Shown: positions 9,059 to 17,303 of the stretch, piece by piece | Layout of the letters: every line of letters begins with the position of its first letter | Numbering within the stretch: position 1 is the first letter of the stretch | The notes under the pieces: generated by a model | Seen by the model: only the letters and a program-made list of their open reading frames with translations | What the model was told of the DNA's origin: nothing | Databases searched by the model: none | Assembly: GCF_005405885.1 (NCBI RefSeq) | Contig: NZ_BJFL01000001.1 | Span: 124,001-188,000 of the forward strand | Direction: 5' to 3' | Source of the DNA: Gandjariella thermophila | Lineage (GTDB): Bacteria; Actinomycetota; Actinomycetes; Mycobacteriales; Pseudonocardiaceae | Length of the DNA stretch: 64,000 nucleotides | Translations under genes and position numbers: made by a program

Positions 9059-9864
9059 ACGACGGCGACATGGGGCCCGCCGACGCGGCCACGCGCGACC
9101 TGCTCACCCGCGGCCGGATCGAGGTGCGTGGCCGGTTGGTGGACGCGTCGAACACCACGCTGTTCTGTGACATCACCCTGGACGGCGTGGCGGCGGAGTG
9201 CGTCTACAAACCGGTGCGCGGCGAGCGGCCGCTGTGGGACTTTCCGGACGGCACCCTGGCCGGACGCGAGGTGGCCACCTACCTGATCTCCGAGGCGGCG
9301 GGTTTCCATCTGGTTCCGGCGACCGTGCTGCGCCCCGGGCCGTTCGGACCGGGCATGGTGCAGATCTGGGTGGACGCCAAGGAGGGCGACGAACTCGTCG
9401 ACGTGCGCGCGCCGGAGGAGGTGCCGGACGGGTGGCGGCAGGTGCTGCGGGCACACGACCGGTTCGGCTCCCCGGCGCTGCTGGTGCACGCCGACCACCC
9501 GAGGATGCGGCTGCTCGCCGCGTTCGACGCGGTGGTCAACAACGCCGACCGCAAGGGCGGCCACGTGTTGCACGCCACCGACGGCGGCGTGTACGGCGTC
9601 GACCACGGCATCTGCCTGCACGCCGAGGACAAGCTGCGCACCGTGCTGTGGGGCTGGCTGGGTGAGCCGCTGCCGGAGGACGCCGTCGCCGGGCTGCGCC
9701 GGCTACGCGAGAGGCTCGACGGCGCGGACGGCAAGCGGCTGTCCGAGCACCTGACCCGCCGGGAGTTGCGGGCGCTGGCCGATCGCATCGACCGGCTGCT
9801 GGCTGCCGGGGTGTACCCCGAGCCGAACGGCGACTGGCCGGCCATCCCCTGGCCGGCGCTGTAG
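9055..9864 (+). CDS. SCO1664-family protein (kinase-like fold)
   Basis: A 269-residue protein of a conserved actinobacterial family sometimes annotated as phosphatidylinositol 3/4-kinase-like because of short conserved motifs. Visible marks are a VYKPVRGE strand (a candidate nucleotide-binding lysine), the NNADRKGGH segment and the GVDHGICLH segment, which resemble the catalytic and metal-binding loops of HipA/PI-kinase-like folds. Start GTG is inside the GTGA overlap with DUF3090, giving tight coupling. The substrate and biological role are unknown. The neighbourhood lacks the phosphomutase-like gene that commonly precedes this pair. Confidence 0.9.
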   Translation: MNDGDMGPADAATRDLLTRGRIEVRGRLVDASNTTLFCDITLDGVAAECVYKPVRGERPLWDFPDGTLAGREVATYLISEAAGFHLVPATVLRPGPFGPGMVQIWVDAKEGDELVDVRAPEEVPDGWRQVLRAHDRFGSPALLVHADHPRMRLLAAFDAVVNNADRKGGHVLHATDGGVYGVDHGICLHAEDKLRTVLWGWLGEPLPEDAVAGLRRLRERLDGADGKRLSEHLTRRELRALADRIDRLLAAGVYPEPNGDWPAIPWPAL

Positions 9865-9930
9865 GCCGGCCCGCCGCCGAACCGCCGCGACGGAACGGGT
9901 TCTCAGCTTGGGCGTGGCAGGCTGGGTCCC

Positions 9931-10899
9931 ATGACCAGCATCGCCTCCGGGGCGCCCGGCGCGCGGCAGTGGCCCCGTTCGTTCGCCGACCGGCTCACCG
10001 CGCCGCTGCCGGGGCTGCCCGAGATCGTCCGGATCCTCCGCGAGGGCGGGTTCCGCGGCTCCACCGCCGAGGCCGACCGGATCCCGGTGCTGCGTACCGG
10101 CCTGGCCCCGGTTCCGACCGGGGTGACGGCGCTGACCTGGGCCGGGCACGCCAGCTACGTGCTGCGCGTCGGCGGTACCTGCGTGCTCACCGATCCGGTG
10201 TGGTCGGCGAAGATCCCGGGTGTGCCGGGCCGGCTCACCCCGCCCGGGGTGGCCTGGTCCGAGCTGCCCACCGTGGATGCCGTGCTGATCAGCCACAACC
10301 ATTACGACCATCTGGACGCGCCGACGATCCGCCGGCTGCCGCGCGGTACGCCGATGCTGGTGCCGGCCGGGTTGGGCGCCTGGTTCACCCGCCGCGGGTT
10401 CACCGCGGTCACCGAGCTGGACTGGTGGGAAGGTGTCGAGGTGGCCGGGCTGCGGTTCGACTTCGTGCCCGCGCACCACTGGAGCCGGCGCACCCTGTTC
10501 GACACCTGCCGCAGCCTGTGGGGCGGCTGGGTGATCACCGCTGGCGACGGCACCCGCCTTTATCACGCCGGGGACACCGGCTACGGGCACTGGTTCGGCG
10601 GGATCGGCGAGCGCTACCCGGGCATCGACGTGGCCATGCTGCCGATCGGCGCCTACGCGCCCCGCTGGTTCATGAAACCGGTGCACATGGACCCGGACGA
10701 GGCAGTGCAGGCGTGTGCGGATCTCGGCGCGCGCCGGCTGGCCACCATGCACTGGGGCACGTTCGTGCTCACCCGGGAACCGGTGATCGAACCGCTGGAG
10801 CGGGTCCGCAAGGCGTGGGCCAAGGCCGGGCGGGACCGGGCCGACCTGTGGGACCTGGCCGTGGGGGAGACCAGGACGCTGGAGCCGGGCGCCGCCTAG
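9931..10899 (+). CDS. metallo-beta-lactamase-fold hydrolase, NAPE-PLD/UlaG-like
   Basis: Probable metal-dependent hydrolase, 322 residues. The zinc ligand motif HNHYDH follows an LISHN strand. Other family marks are a PAHHWSRR segment, AGDTGYG and the late MHWGTFVLT histidine. This set matches the N-acyl-phosphatidylethanolamine phospholipase D-like branch, whose bacterial members mostly have unknown substrates. There is no signal peptide. It starts 66 nt after the SCO1664-type gene, so it may share its transcript. Confidence 0.9.
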   Translation: MTSIASGAPGARQWPRSFADRLTAPLPGLPEIVRILREGGFRGSTAEADRIPVLRTGLAPVPTGVTALTWAGHASYVLRVGGTCVLTDPVWSAKIPGVPGRLTPPGVAWSELPTVDAVLISHNHYDHLDAPTIRRLPRGTPMLVPAGLGAWFTRRGFTAVTELDWWEGVEVAGLRFDFVPAHHWSRRTLFDTCRSLWGGWVITAGDGTRLYHAGDTGYGHWFGGIGERYPGIDVAMLPIGAYAPRWFMKPVHMDPDEAVQACADLGARRLATMHWGTFVLTREPVIEPLERVRKAWAKAGRDRADLWDLAVGETRTLEPGAA

Positions 10900-10904
10900 C
10901 CCCG

Positions 10905-11380
10905 TCACCGCTCCGACCGGCCGGCCACGGCGGTGATCTCCACCATGGCGTCGCCGAGCCGTGCCGGCGCCGGCCGCGGCTCGATCTCAGCTCCTCTGGC
11001 GATCCGGCGAGCGAGCGCCGCGATCGCGTCCTCGTCCCGGCGGTAGAACGCGCCGGGGGGCCAGAACGCCGGTCAGGTCCGCAGTAGCTCGCCGCGGGCG
11101 ACGATCACGGCTGCCCCGCGTCTTCCAGCGGGTCCCGGAACCGGCGAAGCAGTTGACCCCGACGCCGGGGTGCCTGGCCAGCGCGGCGAGGTCCGGGTCG
11201 AGCGCGGCGACCGCGGCCTCGTCCGCCCGCGCCACGTAGACGTGCCGCGGGCCGTTGCGGTAGCCGATCACGGGCAGCGCGGCGGTCGCCGGGTAGCCGC
11301 TCGGCGGCGGTGAACACGGCGAGCTGGTTGCCCCGCAGCGGGGTGCCGGTGAAGACGTCCACGACCACGTAGGGGTGCAT
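10905..11380 (-). pseudogene. decayed PhzF-family isomerase-like gene
   Basis: Remnant of a PhzF-type epimerase/isomerase gene. From ATG 11380 the frame reads the classical N-terminus (VVVDVFTGTPLRGNQ, then AVFTAAE) for about 27 codons. A frame change follows, and the next frame reads a downstream part of the family (GYRNGPRHVYVA, then HPGVGVNCFAGSGTRW). About 100 family residues between the two parts are missing, as is the PEDPATGSA end. A third frame is protein-like down to a stop at 10905-10907 but is broken by a TGA at 11073-11075. A full-length PhzF protein is about 260-300 residues, so this is non-functional. Confidence 0.75.
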
Positions 11381-11440
11381 GGGCGCAAAGCTATCTCCGA
11401 TCGGCGGCAACGGGTTCCCGTGGTGGTGCGGGTAGCACGG

Positions 11441-12658
11441 TCAGCCGCCCGGCCAGGACAGCACGAAACGGGTGTGTGGCCGGTCGATGATCAATCCTCC
11501 GCCGCCGGCCGCGCGGTCGCCGGCGGAGCCGGGATAGGCGTCGATGCGCATGGGCCCGCCGCCGGGCCGGCCGGCGGCATGCCAGTCGCGCACGTGGCCG
11601 GCCAGGTCGGCGGCGAGTTCGCCGCCGCGCGGCCCGTAGCCGCACGCCGCCAGCACGGACGATCCGCCCCGCTCGGCGCGGCCGAGGAGCGCGGCGATGC
11701 TGCCGCCGTCGACGACGCCCGCGGTGACCCGCCGGTCCTGGATCGCCAGCGGCGCCCCGGCCAGGCGCGGTGCCGTCGCGGACGCGGCCTCCGACAGCGC
11801 GCACCGGCGGGGTTCGTGCACGGCCAGCCACAGGCCCAGCCCCTCGAAGAGTTCCTGAGCGCCGGCCACCACGCCGGTGGGATGTGCCGCCGCGGCGCCG
11901 CGCAACGCGGCCGCCAGCGGTGCGGCGGGCAGCTCCCGCCCGTCCGCGACCGTGATCGACAGGTCGCCGCCGATCGCCAGGGTCCGTTGCGGCCCGGCCA
12001 GGGCGCCGCGCATGCTCATGAACCCGCACGGCAGCACCGACCGGCTGACCCAGTGCCCGCCGGCCCGCTCGAAGGCCACCGAGCGGTCCGGACCGCCGAG
12101 GTCGAGCGGCACCACGATGCGCCCGGTCCGCGCGAGCTGGTGCCGCCAGGCCGGGGCGAGGTCCCACACGCCGACCGTGGCGATCACCCGGTCGTATGGC
12201 GCGGCACTGGGGAAGCCGGCGGCGCCGTCCGCGCGGACCACCCGAACCTCGGGGCGGCCGGCGCGGGCCAGGTTCGCCCGCGCCGTGTCGACCAGGTCCT
12301 CGTCGATGTCCACGCTGACCACGGCGCCGCCGGTGCCGACAAGGTGGGCGATGAGCGCGGCGTTGTAGCCGGTGCCCGCGCCGATCTCGAGCACCCGCTG
12401 GCCCGCTTCCAGGCCGAGTTGCTCGAGCATGATCGCCATCATGGTGGGCTGCGAGGAGGAGCTGATCGGCGCTCCGGCGGCGTCGCGCTTGGTCACGATC
12501 GCCTCGTCCCGGTAGGCCGCCTCGGGCGGCAGATCGGGCAGGAAGTGGTGCCGTGGCACCGCGAGCAGCGCGTCGGCCACGCGGTCGTCGCGCACGCCGC
12601 CGCGGGCGCGCACCTGGGCCACCAGGTTCTCGCGTAAGGCGAGCAGCGCATCGGCCAC
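11441..12658 (-). CDS. PCMT-like (protein-L-isoaspartate) methyltransferase with C-terminal extension
   Basis: A 405-residue protein whose first about 215 residues match protein-L-isoaspartate O-methyltransferase: the PRHHFLP segment, then SSSQPTMMAIML, the SAM-binding LEIGAGTGYNAAL at residues 90-102, and the DLGG strand. The usual enzyme is about 210 residues; here about 190 more residues follow with no recognised domain, ending in LIIDRPHTRFVLSWPGG. Similar extended proteins occur in actinobacteria and some modify ribosomal peptides, but no precursor peptide gene is seen nearby. Start GTG 12658 is supported by GGGAGG 8 nt upstream; the frame continues upstream without protein-like sequence. 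Confidence 0.85.
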   Translation of the reverse strand: MADALLALRENLVAQVRARGGVRDDRVADALLAVPRHHFLPDLPPEAAYRDEAIVTKRDAAGAPISSSSQPTMMAIMLEQLGLEAGQRVLEIGAGTGYNAALIAHLVGTGGAVVSVDIDEDLVDTARANLARAGRPEVRVVRADGAAGFPSAAPYDRVIATVGVWDLAPAWRHQLARTGRIVVPLDLGGPDRSVAFERAGGHWVSRSVLPCGFMSMRGALAGPQRTLAIGGDLSITVADGRELPAAPLAAALRGAAAAHPTGVVAGAQELFEGLGLWLAVHEPRRCALSEAASATAPRLAGAPLAIQDRRVTAGVVDGGSIAALLGRAERGGSSVLAACGYGPRGGELAADLAGHVRDWHAAGRPGGGPMRIDAYPGSAGDRAAGGGGLIIDRPHTRFVLSWPGG

Positions 12659-12734
12659 CGCCCGATCCTCCCAGCGGCGGCCGCCGTACCCAACCCGATC
12701 CCGGCTGCCACCGCGCACCGCGACGGCAGGAGCG

Positions 12735-13134
12735 GTGACCCTTGCCCAACTCGTCCCGGACGGCTCGGGCTGCCTGCTGGTCTTCACCCACACCCTCAGC
12801 GACGCCGGCACCTGGGGTGACCTGCCCTCGGCGGCGCGGCAGGCCACCGGCTGGGACGCCTGCCTCGGCTGGCTGGCCACGCGCCTGGACGGCCGGGAGA
12901 AGCAGCCGATGCCGCCCGCGTGGTTCCTGGCCACGGCCGAGCGCTACGTCGAGGCGTTCGGCCTCGGCGAGGGCGAGGCGCGCGAGGATCCCGAGGGCTT
13001 TCTGCTGTGGTTCGAACGCGACCTGGTGCAGCCGCCGCAGCGGGTCTGGGCCGCGCTCACCGAGTCCGGCGAGCCCGTGGCCGGCGGAGCGGACCGAGCG
13101 GTTGCGCCGCCGCTACGCCGAGCGGCTTGGCTGA
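12735..13134 (+). pseudogene. SRPBCC/AHSA1-domain remnant
   Basis: About 105 codons resemble the junction of a two-domain AHSA1-type SRPBCC protein: the end of one domain (GCLLVFTHTL, then GWDACLGWL) and the start of the next (FERDLVQPPQRVWAALTE). The first domain lacks its N-terminal two thirds, since the sequence upstream is occupied by the oppositely oriented methyltransferase gene, and the second domain stops being recognisable after the ALTE helix, where the frame shifts. It is therefore a fragment of an older gene rather than a functional one. Confidence 0.6.
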
Positions 13135-13298
13135 CCGGCCACGGGAGGCGCGTCCAGCCACGACTGGTCACCTCGTAGCGGATACCGCGGGTGCGCCGCC
13201 GCGGCCGATAGCATCTCCTGAGACCTGCCGTCGAATGACGACCGTCAGATGCGGCGTCCCCGCGGGCACGAGCGGAGCGGGGCGAACGGAATCGGAGT

Positions 13299-13907
13299 GT
13301 GACGCGGTTGGCTGAGGCTGGTCGGCCGGCGGTTGGCCTGAGGGAGCGGAAGAAGGCCAAAACGCGCGCGGCGATCCGGGAACACGCCATGCGGCTGTTT
13401 CGCGAGCAGGGCTACGCGGCGACCACCGTGGAGCAGATCGCCGAGGCGGCGGAGGTCTCGCCCAGCACGTTCTTCCGCTATTTCCCGACCAAGGAGGACG
13501 TGGTCCTGGCCGACGACGTCGACCCGATCCTGCTGGCCGCCCTGCGGGACCAGCCCGCCGACCTCGCGCCGATCCAGGCCATCCGGGTGGCCGTCCGGAC
13601 CACCTTCGAGCAGTTGGCCAGCGACCAGTGGGAGCAGGAGCGGGAGCGCTACCGGCTGGTGATCTCCGTGCCCGAGTTGCGTTCCGCGATGCTGGACGAG
13701 GTGACCCGCACGACCGCGATGCTCACCGGCGCGCTCGCCGAGCGGCTGGGCCGCGACCCGGACGACTTCGCCGTGCGCACCTTCAGCGGCGCTCTGATCG
13801 GCGCCATGCTGGCCGCTCTGCTCCCCGCGCTGGAGGACCCGGACGCCGATCTCGTCGGGTTGGTCGATGCCGCCCTCGCGCGGATGGAGGCCGGATTCCC
13901 GCTCTGA
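13299..13907 (+). CDS. TetR-family transcriptional regulator
   Basis: A 202-residue TetR repressor. The N-terminal helix-turn-helix (about residues 18-63) contains RAAIREHAMRLF, TTVEQIAEAAEVS and TFFRYFPTKEDVV, a strong match to the family. The C-terminal helical ligand domain (TetR_C type) runs to the end and contains hydrophobic helices likely used for dimerisation. It starts with GTG. It stands alone between the SRPBCC remnant and the convergent cupin gene, so its target may be the lost neighbour or a distant gene. Confidence 0.92.
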   Translation: MTRLAEAGRPAVGLRERKKAKTRAAIREHAMRLFREQGYAATTVEQIAEAAEVSPSTFFRYFPTKEDVVLADDVDPILLAALRDQPADLAPIQAIRVAVRTTFEQLASDQWEQERERYRLVISVPELRSAMLDEVTRTTAMLTGALAERLGRDPDDFAVRTFSGALIGAMLAALLPALEDPDADLVGLVDAALARMEAGFPL

Positions 13908-13988
13908 CCCGGTCGGTCACGCCGGCCGCGGCGGCGAGCGCGGGCCCACCGGCACACGCGCGGCGAGACCACCGCGGGGGGTCAGCGG

Positions 13989-14441
13989 TCAGCACAGCGC
14001 CCGGATCGTGTCGGCGTGCTCCGGGTAGCGCGCGCTCAGCGCATCGGCGTCGGCGAGGGTGACGATGTCCGGGGTGAAGGGGGGCGCGACGATCACACTG
14101 CTCAGCGTGTGGTCGCCGGTGGTGTGCGCGGCCTGCCAGACACCGGCGGGCACGACGATGTGCGGCCGGTGCCCGGCCTCCAGGTCGGGACCGAGGAACA
14201 CCTCCTCCACCCGGCCCTCGGGGTGCAGCAGCGTGATCCGCAGCGGCGAGCCGGAGTGGTAGGTGAACACCTCGGGGTGCGCCGCGGCGTGCAGGGCGGC
14301 ACGGTGCGACTCGGGCAGCAGCCAGTAGATCACCGTGGCGTGCTCGTCCCGCCAGGTTTCCCGGAAGTACCCGTTGCACACGGCCAGTGGCTCCAGCCGG
14401 AGGTCGTCGATGATGTCCTGCACGGTGGCCTGGTTGGGCAT
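13989..14441 (-). CDS. cupin protein, DUF985 family
   Basis: A 150-residue single-domain cupin of the DUF985 group. Visible marks are GYFRETWRDE near the N-terminus, IYWLLPESH, the EVFTYHSGSPLRI strand, and AGVWQAAHTTG in the second cupin motif. Function is unknown; members have been likened to sugar-nucleotide isomerase folds. The start is ATG 14441, supported by an AGAGGAAC ribosome-binding site just upstream. It follows the diguanylate cyclase gene by 10 nt on the same strand only if read backwards: the cyclase stop at 14452 lies just upstream of this start, so the two are probably co-transcribed, with the cyclase first. Confidence 0.88.
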   Translation of the reverse strand: MPNQATVQDIIDDLRLEPLAVCNGYFRETWRDEHATVIYWLLPESHRAALHAAAHPEVFTYHSGSPLRITLLHPEGRVEEVFLGPDLEAGHRPHIVVPAGVWQAAHTTGDHTLSSVIVAPPFTPDIVTLADADALSARYPEHADTIRALC

Positions 14442-14451
14442 CGTGTTCCTC

Positions 14452-15972
14452 TCATCCGAGCGGGCTGCCGACGTGGTAGCTGACGGTGTTCTTGCCGCTG
14501 TTCTTGGCCGCGTACATGGCGCGGTCGGCCTGGGTGAGCAGCTCGTCAAGACTGACCTCCGGTTCTCCCGGCTCGAGCGAGGACACGCCGACGCTCACGG
14601 TGACCACGCAGGTCTGGCCGTTGAGGGCGTAGGGCGCCCGCAGCGCCTCGAGCAGCCGCTGGCCGAGTTCCCGCGGCGGGTCGTCGCCGTGCGGCAGCAG
14701 CACGGCGAACTCGTCGCCGCCCAGCCGGGCGATCGTGCCGCCGGTACCGACGCAGCCGCGCAGCCGGCCGGCCAGCGCGCGCAGCAGCGCGTCCCCGGCC
14801 GCGTGCCCCAGCGTGTCGTTGACCCTCTTGAAGTCGTCGACGTCGCAGAACAGCAGCAGCAGCGGCGGGCTGCCGGGCTCGCGTCGCGACAGGGCCCGCC
14901 GCAGCCGATCCAGGAACAGGGTGCGGTTGGCCAGACCGGTCAGCGGATCGTGCAGGGCGCGGTGCTGGACCTCGCGGAGCAGCCGGCCGTTGTCGACCAG
15001 CGCGGTGACCTGCCGGACGATCACCAGCAGCACCAGGGTGACCGAAATGCCGGCGATCGTGCGTTGCAGGCGCAGCCCGGTCGCGACGCCCACCCCGAGG
15101 AACAGCCCGGTGGCGACCATGGGGATGTAGGGGACGGCGAAGTGGATGACGTCGCCCGCACCGAACGCGCCGTCGTCCGGCGTCCGCGCCACGTCCCGGA
15201 CGGGGGCGAGTGCGGCGAGGCCGAACAGCACCGGAAACGCCATGAAGCCGGCTTCGATCCAGGGCGGGAAGCGCACCGTTCCCTGGTCGACGAAGTGCGC
15301 GAACAGCGTGCTCGAGGCGATGTAGGCGACGCAGGCGAGGGCGAGCAGCAGCGTCGACCACTGCTGCATCGCCTGGCGTGCCCGGGTCAACGCCACGACA
15401 ACGGCCAGGAGCAGCAGGTACAGCAGGGGGTGGGCGAGCAGGATCGCGATGACCGACTCCGATCGGGCCCAGCCGCGCGCGATCTGCTCGCCGGTGGTGA
15501 CCGAGGCGAAGATCACCAGGGAGCCGACGACGATCACCAGGTCGAGCGCGCGGGCCAGCCGGTCGCGGCGCCCGGCGTCGGGGCGTGGGTGCTCGCCGTC
15601 CCGCGCCAGCGCCCGCAGCGACACCGCGAGCGCGGCCAGCAGCGGCGTGAGCAGGAACCCGGCCGGTCCCAGGGTGGACGTGGGCAGCGGTACCCCGGCG
15701 ACGACCTGTCCCCAGCTCCACGCGGCGAGCCCCACGGCGAAGCTGGTGGCCGCGGCGGCCATCCACCACCGCCAGCGACGTTCGACACCGCGGCTGCGGC
15801 GCGCCGACCACACCCACGCGGCCACCGCAGCGACCGCGGCGGCCATCTCCCATTCCTTGTCCAGTTCGATGGCGGCGGGCCAGTCCAGCGTCCCGCCGGA
15901 GGCGACGGCGATCTCGGTGACCAGGAGCGCGGAGCTCGCGCTGGCGACGACCCGGAACCGCCGGCGCGACAT
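14452..15972 (-). CDS. membrane-bound diguanylate cyclase (GGDEF)
   Basis: Synthesises cyclic di-GMP from two GTP. The protein has 506 residues: about nine hydrophobic segments in the first 330 residues form an integral membrane sensor region, then a GGDEF domain (about 340-500). The DPLTGLANR start of the domain, the CDVDDFKRVND metal site and the signature RLGGDEF (GGDEF at about 418-422) are intact. I see no RxxD inhibitory site before the signature. The start at ATG 15972 is preferred because the 29 codons upstream are not membrane-like; ATG 16059 is possible. The cupin gene follows 10 nt after the stop. Confidence 0.92.
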   Translation of the reverse strand: MSRRRFRVVASASSALLVTEIAVASGGTLDWPAAIELDKEWEMAAAVAAVAAWVWSARRSRGVERRWRWWMAAAATSFAVGLAAWSWGQVVAGVPLPTSTLGPAGFLLTPLLAALAVSLRALARDGEHPRPDAGRRDRLARALDLVIVVGSLVIFASVTTGEQIARGWARSESVIAILLAHPLLYLLLLAVVVALTRARQAMQQWSTLLLALACVAYIASSTLFAHFVDQGTVRFPPWIEAGFMAFPVLFGLAALAPVRDVARTPDDGAFGAGDVIHFAVPYIPMVATGLFLGVGVATGLRLQRTIAGISVTLVLLVIVRQVTALVDNGRLLREVQHRALHDPLTGLANRTLFLDRLRRALSRREPGSPPLLLLFCDVDDFKRVNDTLGHAAGDALLRALAGRLRGCVGTGGTIARLGGDEFAVLLPHGDDPPRELGQRLLEALRAPYALNGQTCVVTVSVGVSSLEPGEPEVSLDELLTQADRAMYAAKNSGKNTVSYHVGSPLG

Positions 15973-16427
15973 GGTGGGTCCGTTCCTGTCCGCGTTCACG
16001 ACACCGCCCGGGCACTTCCCCTCGTCGACCAAGTTGACCTTGTTCCGAGGATTCCACACCGGCCCGACGTGCCGTGCCGCGCGGCGGCCCGTCCTCGGTT
16101 GTCGCCGTTCAACCCGCAGGCCACCGCGTCCCGCTCGGGCGCGGCGGGCGGGTCGGGGTCAGCGAACGGAAACCGTCAGGTCGGCATCTCCGGGCCACCG
16201 GGCACGGCGCCGGCGGCTCGGGCTGTGTCGCGGGCGCCGGGACTGTCGGGGGTGTGCGCGATGCTCTGCGGGACTCCGGTACGGGCCCTGCGCGGTGGGC
16301 CGGCAGGGGAGGCCACCCGGGGCGTGTCACGCCGCGCCCTGCCGTCAGGCCCGCGACCGGGGGTGGCGGGGCCGGACCGTGCCGGCGGGATCGCGGGCGC
16401 GCGAACCCGCGCAGAGAAGGAGGCGGT
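15973..16427. other. 455-nt intergenic region, no gene seen
   Basis: Region between divergent genes for the diguanylate cyclase (-) and the NTF2-like protein (+). Frames here are open but not protein-like. The only clear signal is the GAAGGAGG ribosome-binding site at its right edge. Promoters for both genes must lie here, but I cannot place them. Confidence 0.6.
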
Positions 16428-16790
16428 ATGAGCGGCGAGCGGTGGCGGGAGCGGGCGGCCCAGCCGGAGGACCTGGGCCGGTTCTTCGTGGCGCGGGCCA
16501 ACGCCGGCGATGTGGAGGGCCTGGTCGCGCTGTACGAGTCGGACGCGGTGCTGGCCCTGCCCGACGGTGCGGTGGCGACCGGCACGGAGGCGATCCGCGA
16601 GGTGTACCGGAGGCTTCTCGCGGACCGGCCCACGTTCACACCGGTGGCGCAGCGGCCGGCGCTGTGCCATGGCGACCTGGCGCTGACCTCGACCCGCATC
16701 CCGGGCGGGGCGACGACCGAGGTGGCCCGCCGTCAGCCGGACGGCACCTGGCTGTGGATCATCGACCAGCCCAACGTGCTCGGCGACTGA
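16428..16790 (+). CDS. NTF2-like (SnoaL/SgcJ type) protein
   Basis: A 120-residue NTF2-fold protein. It has the usual opening helix (FFVARANAGDVEGLVALYE), then ALPDG..ATGTEAIREVYRRLL and a C-terminal sheet ending in WLWIIDQP. Such proteins are small dimeric binding or lyase/isomerase domains. A very good ribosome-binding site (GAAGGAGG, 5 nt before the ATG) fixes the start, though the frame is open for 350 nt upstream. It converges with the SRPBCC gene 15 nt away. The substrate is unknown. Confidence 0.88.
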   Translation: MSGERWRERAAQPEDLGRFFVARANAGDVEGLVALYESDAVLALPDGAVATGTEAIREVYRRLLADRPTFTPVAQRPALCHGDLALTSTRIPGGATTEVARRQPDGTWLWIIDQPNVLGD

Positions 16791-16805
16791 TGCCGCCGGC
16801 GGCGA

Positions 16806-17303
16806 TCAGGTGTAGGCGGGCTGCACCTCGGCGTAGCGCCGCGACCAGTCGGGGAGGGCGCCCCCGGCCAGGTGCGCCTGCAGCCGGTCCAGGTAGGCAT
16901 GCGTGCCGGGGACGAAGCCGCCCGCGTTGCGCATGCCGAGTCCACGGTGGGTGAAGGTCAGGATGGTCTCGTCGCCGTCGGCGACCAACTCGTAGCGCAC
17001 CACGCTGTCCTCGACGATCGGCTGCCGCCACTCGTGTTCGAAGACGTGCGGCGGGTCCCAGGCGAGGATGCGCCCGGTCATGTGCTTGCGGGCCGGCGCG
17101 GCGGGCGGGTCGTCCGGATCCATCTCGATCGTGCCGCCCTCGCGCGGGTCGATGGTGGTGCGGCCGAACCATGCGGCGCGCTGCTCGGGCTCGGTGATGG
17201 CCGCCCAGACGGCGTCGATCGGGTGCGGCAGGCGCCGGGTGAAGCTCAGCGTGGCGCGGTCGCCGTCGATGGTGACGGTGCCCTTGGGCGTCGGCGTGGT
17301 CAC
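16806..17303 (-). CDS. SRPBCC-family protein (AHSA1 type)
   Basis: A 165-residue helix-grip protein of the AHSA1/Bet v 1 group. RRLPHPIDAVWAAITEPEQ, then AAWFG, and the later VFEHEWRQP, HRGLGMRNAGG and HAYLDRLQAHL segments are family typical. These proteins bind hydrophobic ligands; when encoded with an ArsR regulator they often form a small stress-response pair. Its GTG start lies in a 4 nt overlap with the ArsR gene upstream, so the two are translated together. Confidence 0.92.
   Translation of the reverse strand: MTTPTPKGTVTIDGDRATLSFTRRLPHPIDAVWAAITEPEQRAAWFGRTTIDPREGGTIEMDPDDPPAAPARKHMTGRILAWDPPHVFEHEWRQPIVEDSVVRYELVADGDETILTFTHRGLGMRNAGGFVPGTHAYLDRLQAHLAGGALPDWSRRYAEVQPAYT

Noticed and set aside
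10905-11075. A protein-like frame ending GDAMVEITAVAG that resembles the end of RidA-family proteins
   Set aside because: Only about 12 residues are suggestive, upstream sequence does not fit RidA and the frame holds an internal stop, so it was folded into the PhzF pseudogene region.
14335-16431. A 698-codon open frame on the + strand opposite the diguanylate cyclase gene
   Set aside because: Its product is glutamine-, arginine- and glycine-rich with no domain, the typical antisense shadow of a GC-rich gene; the opposite strand encodes a complete GGDEF protein.
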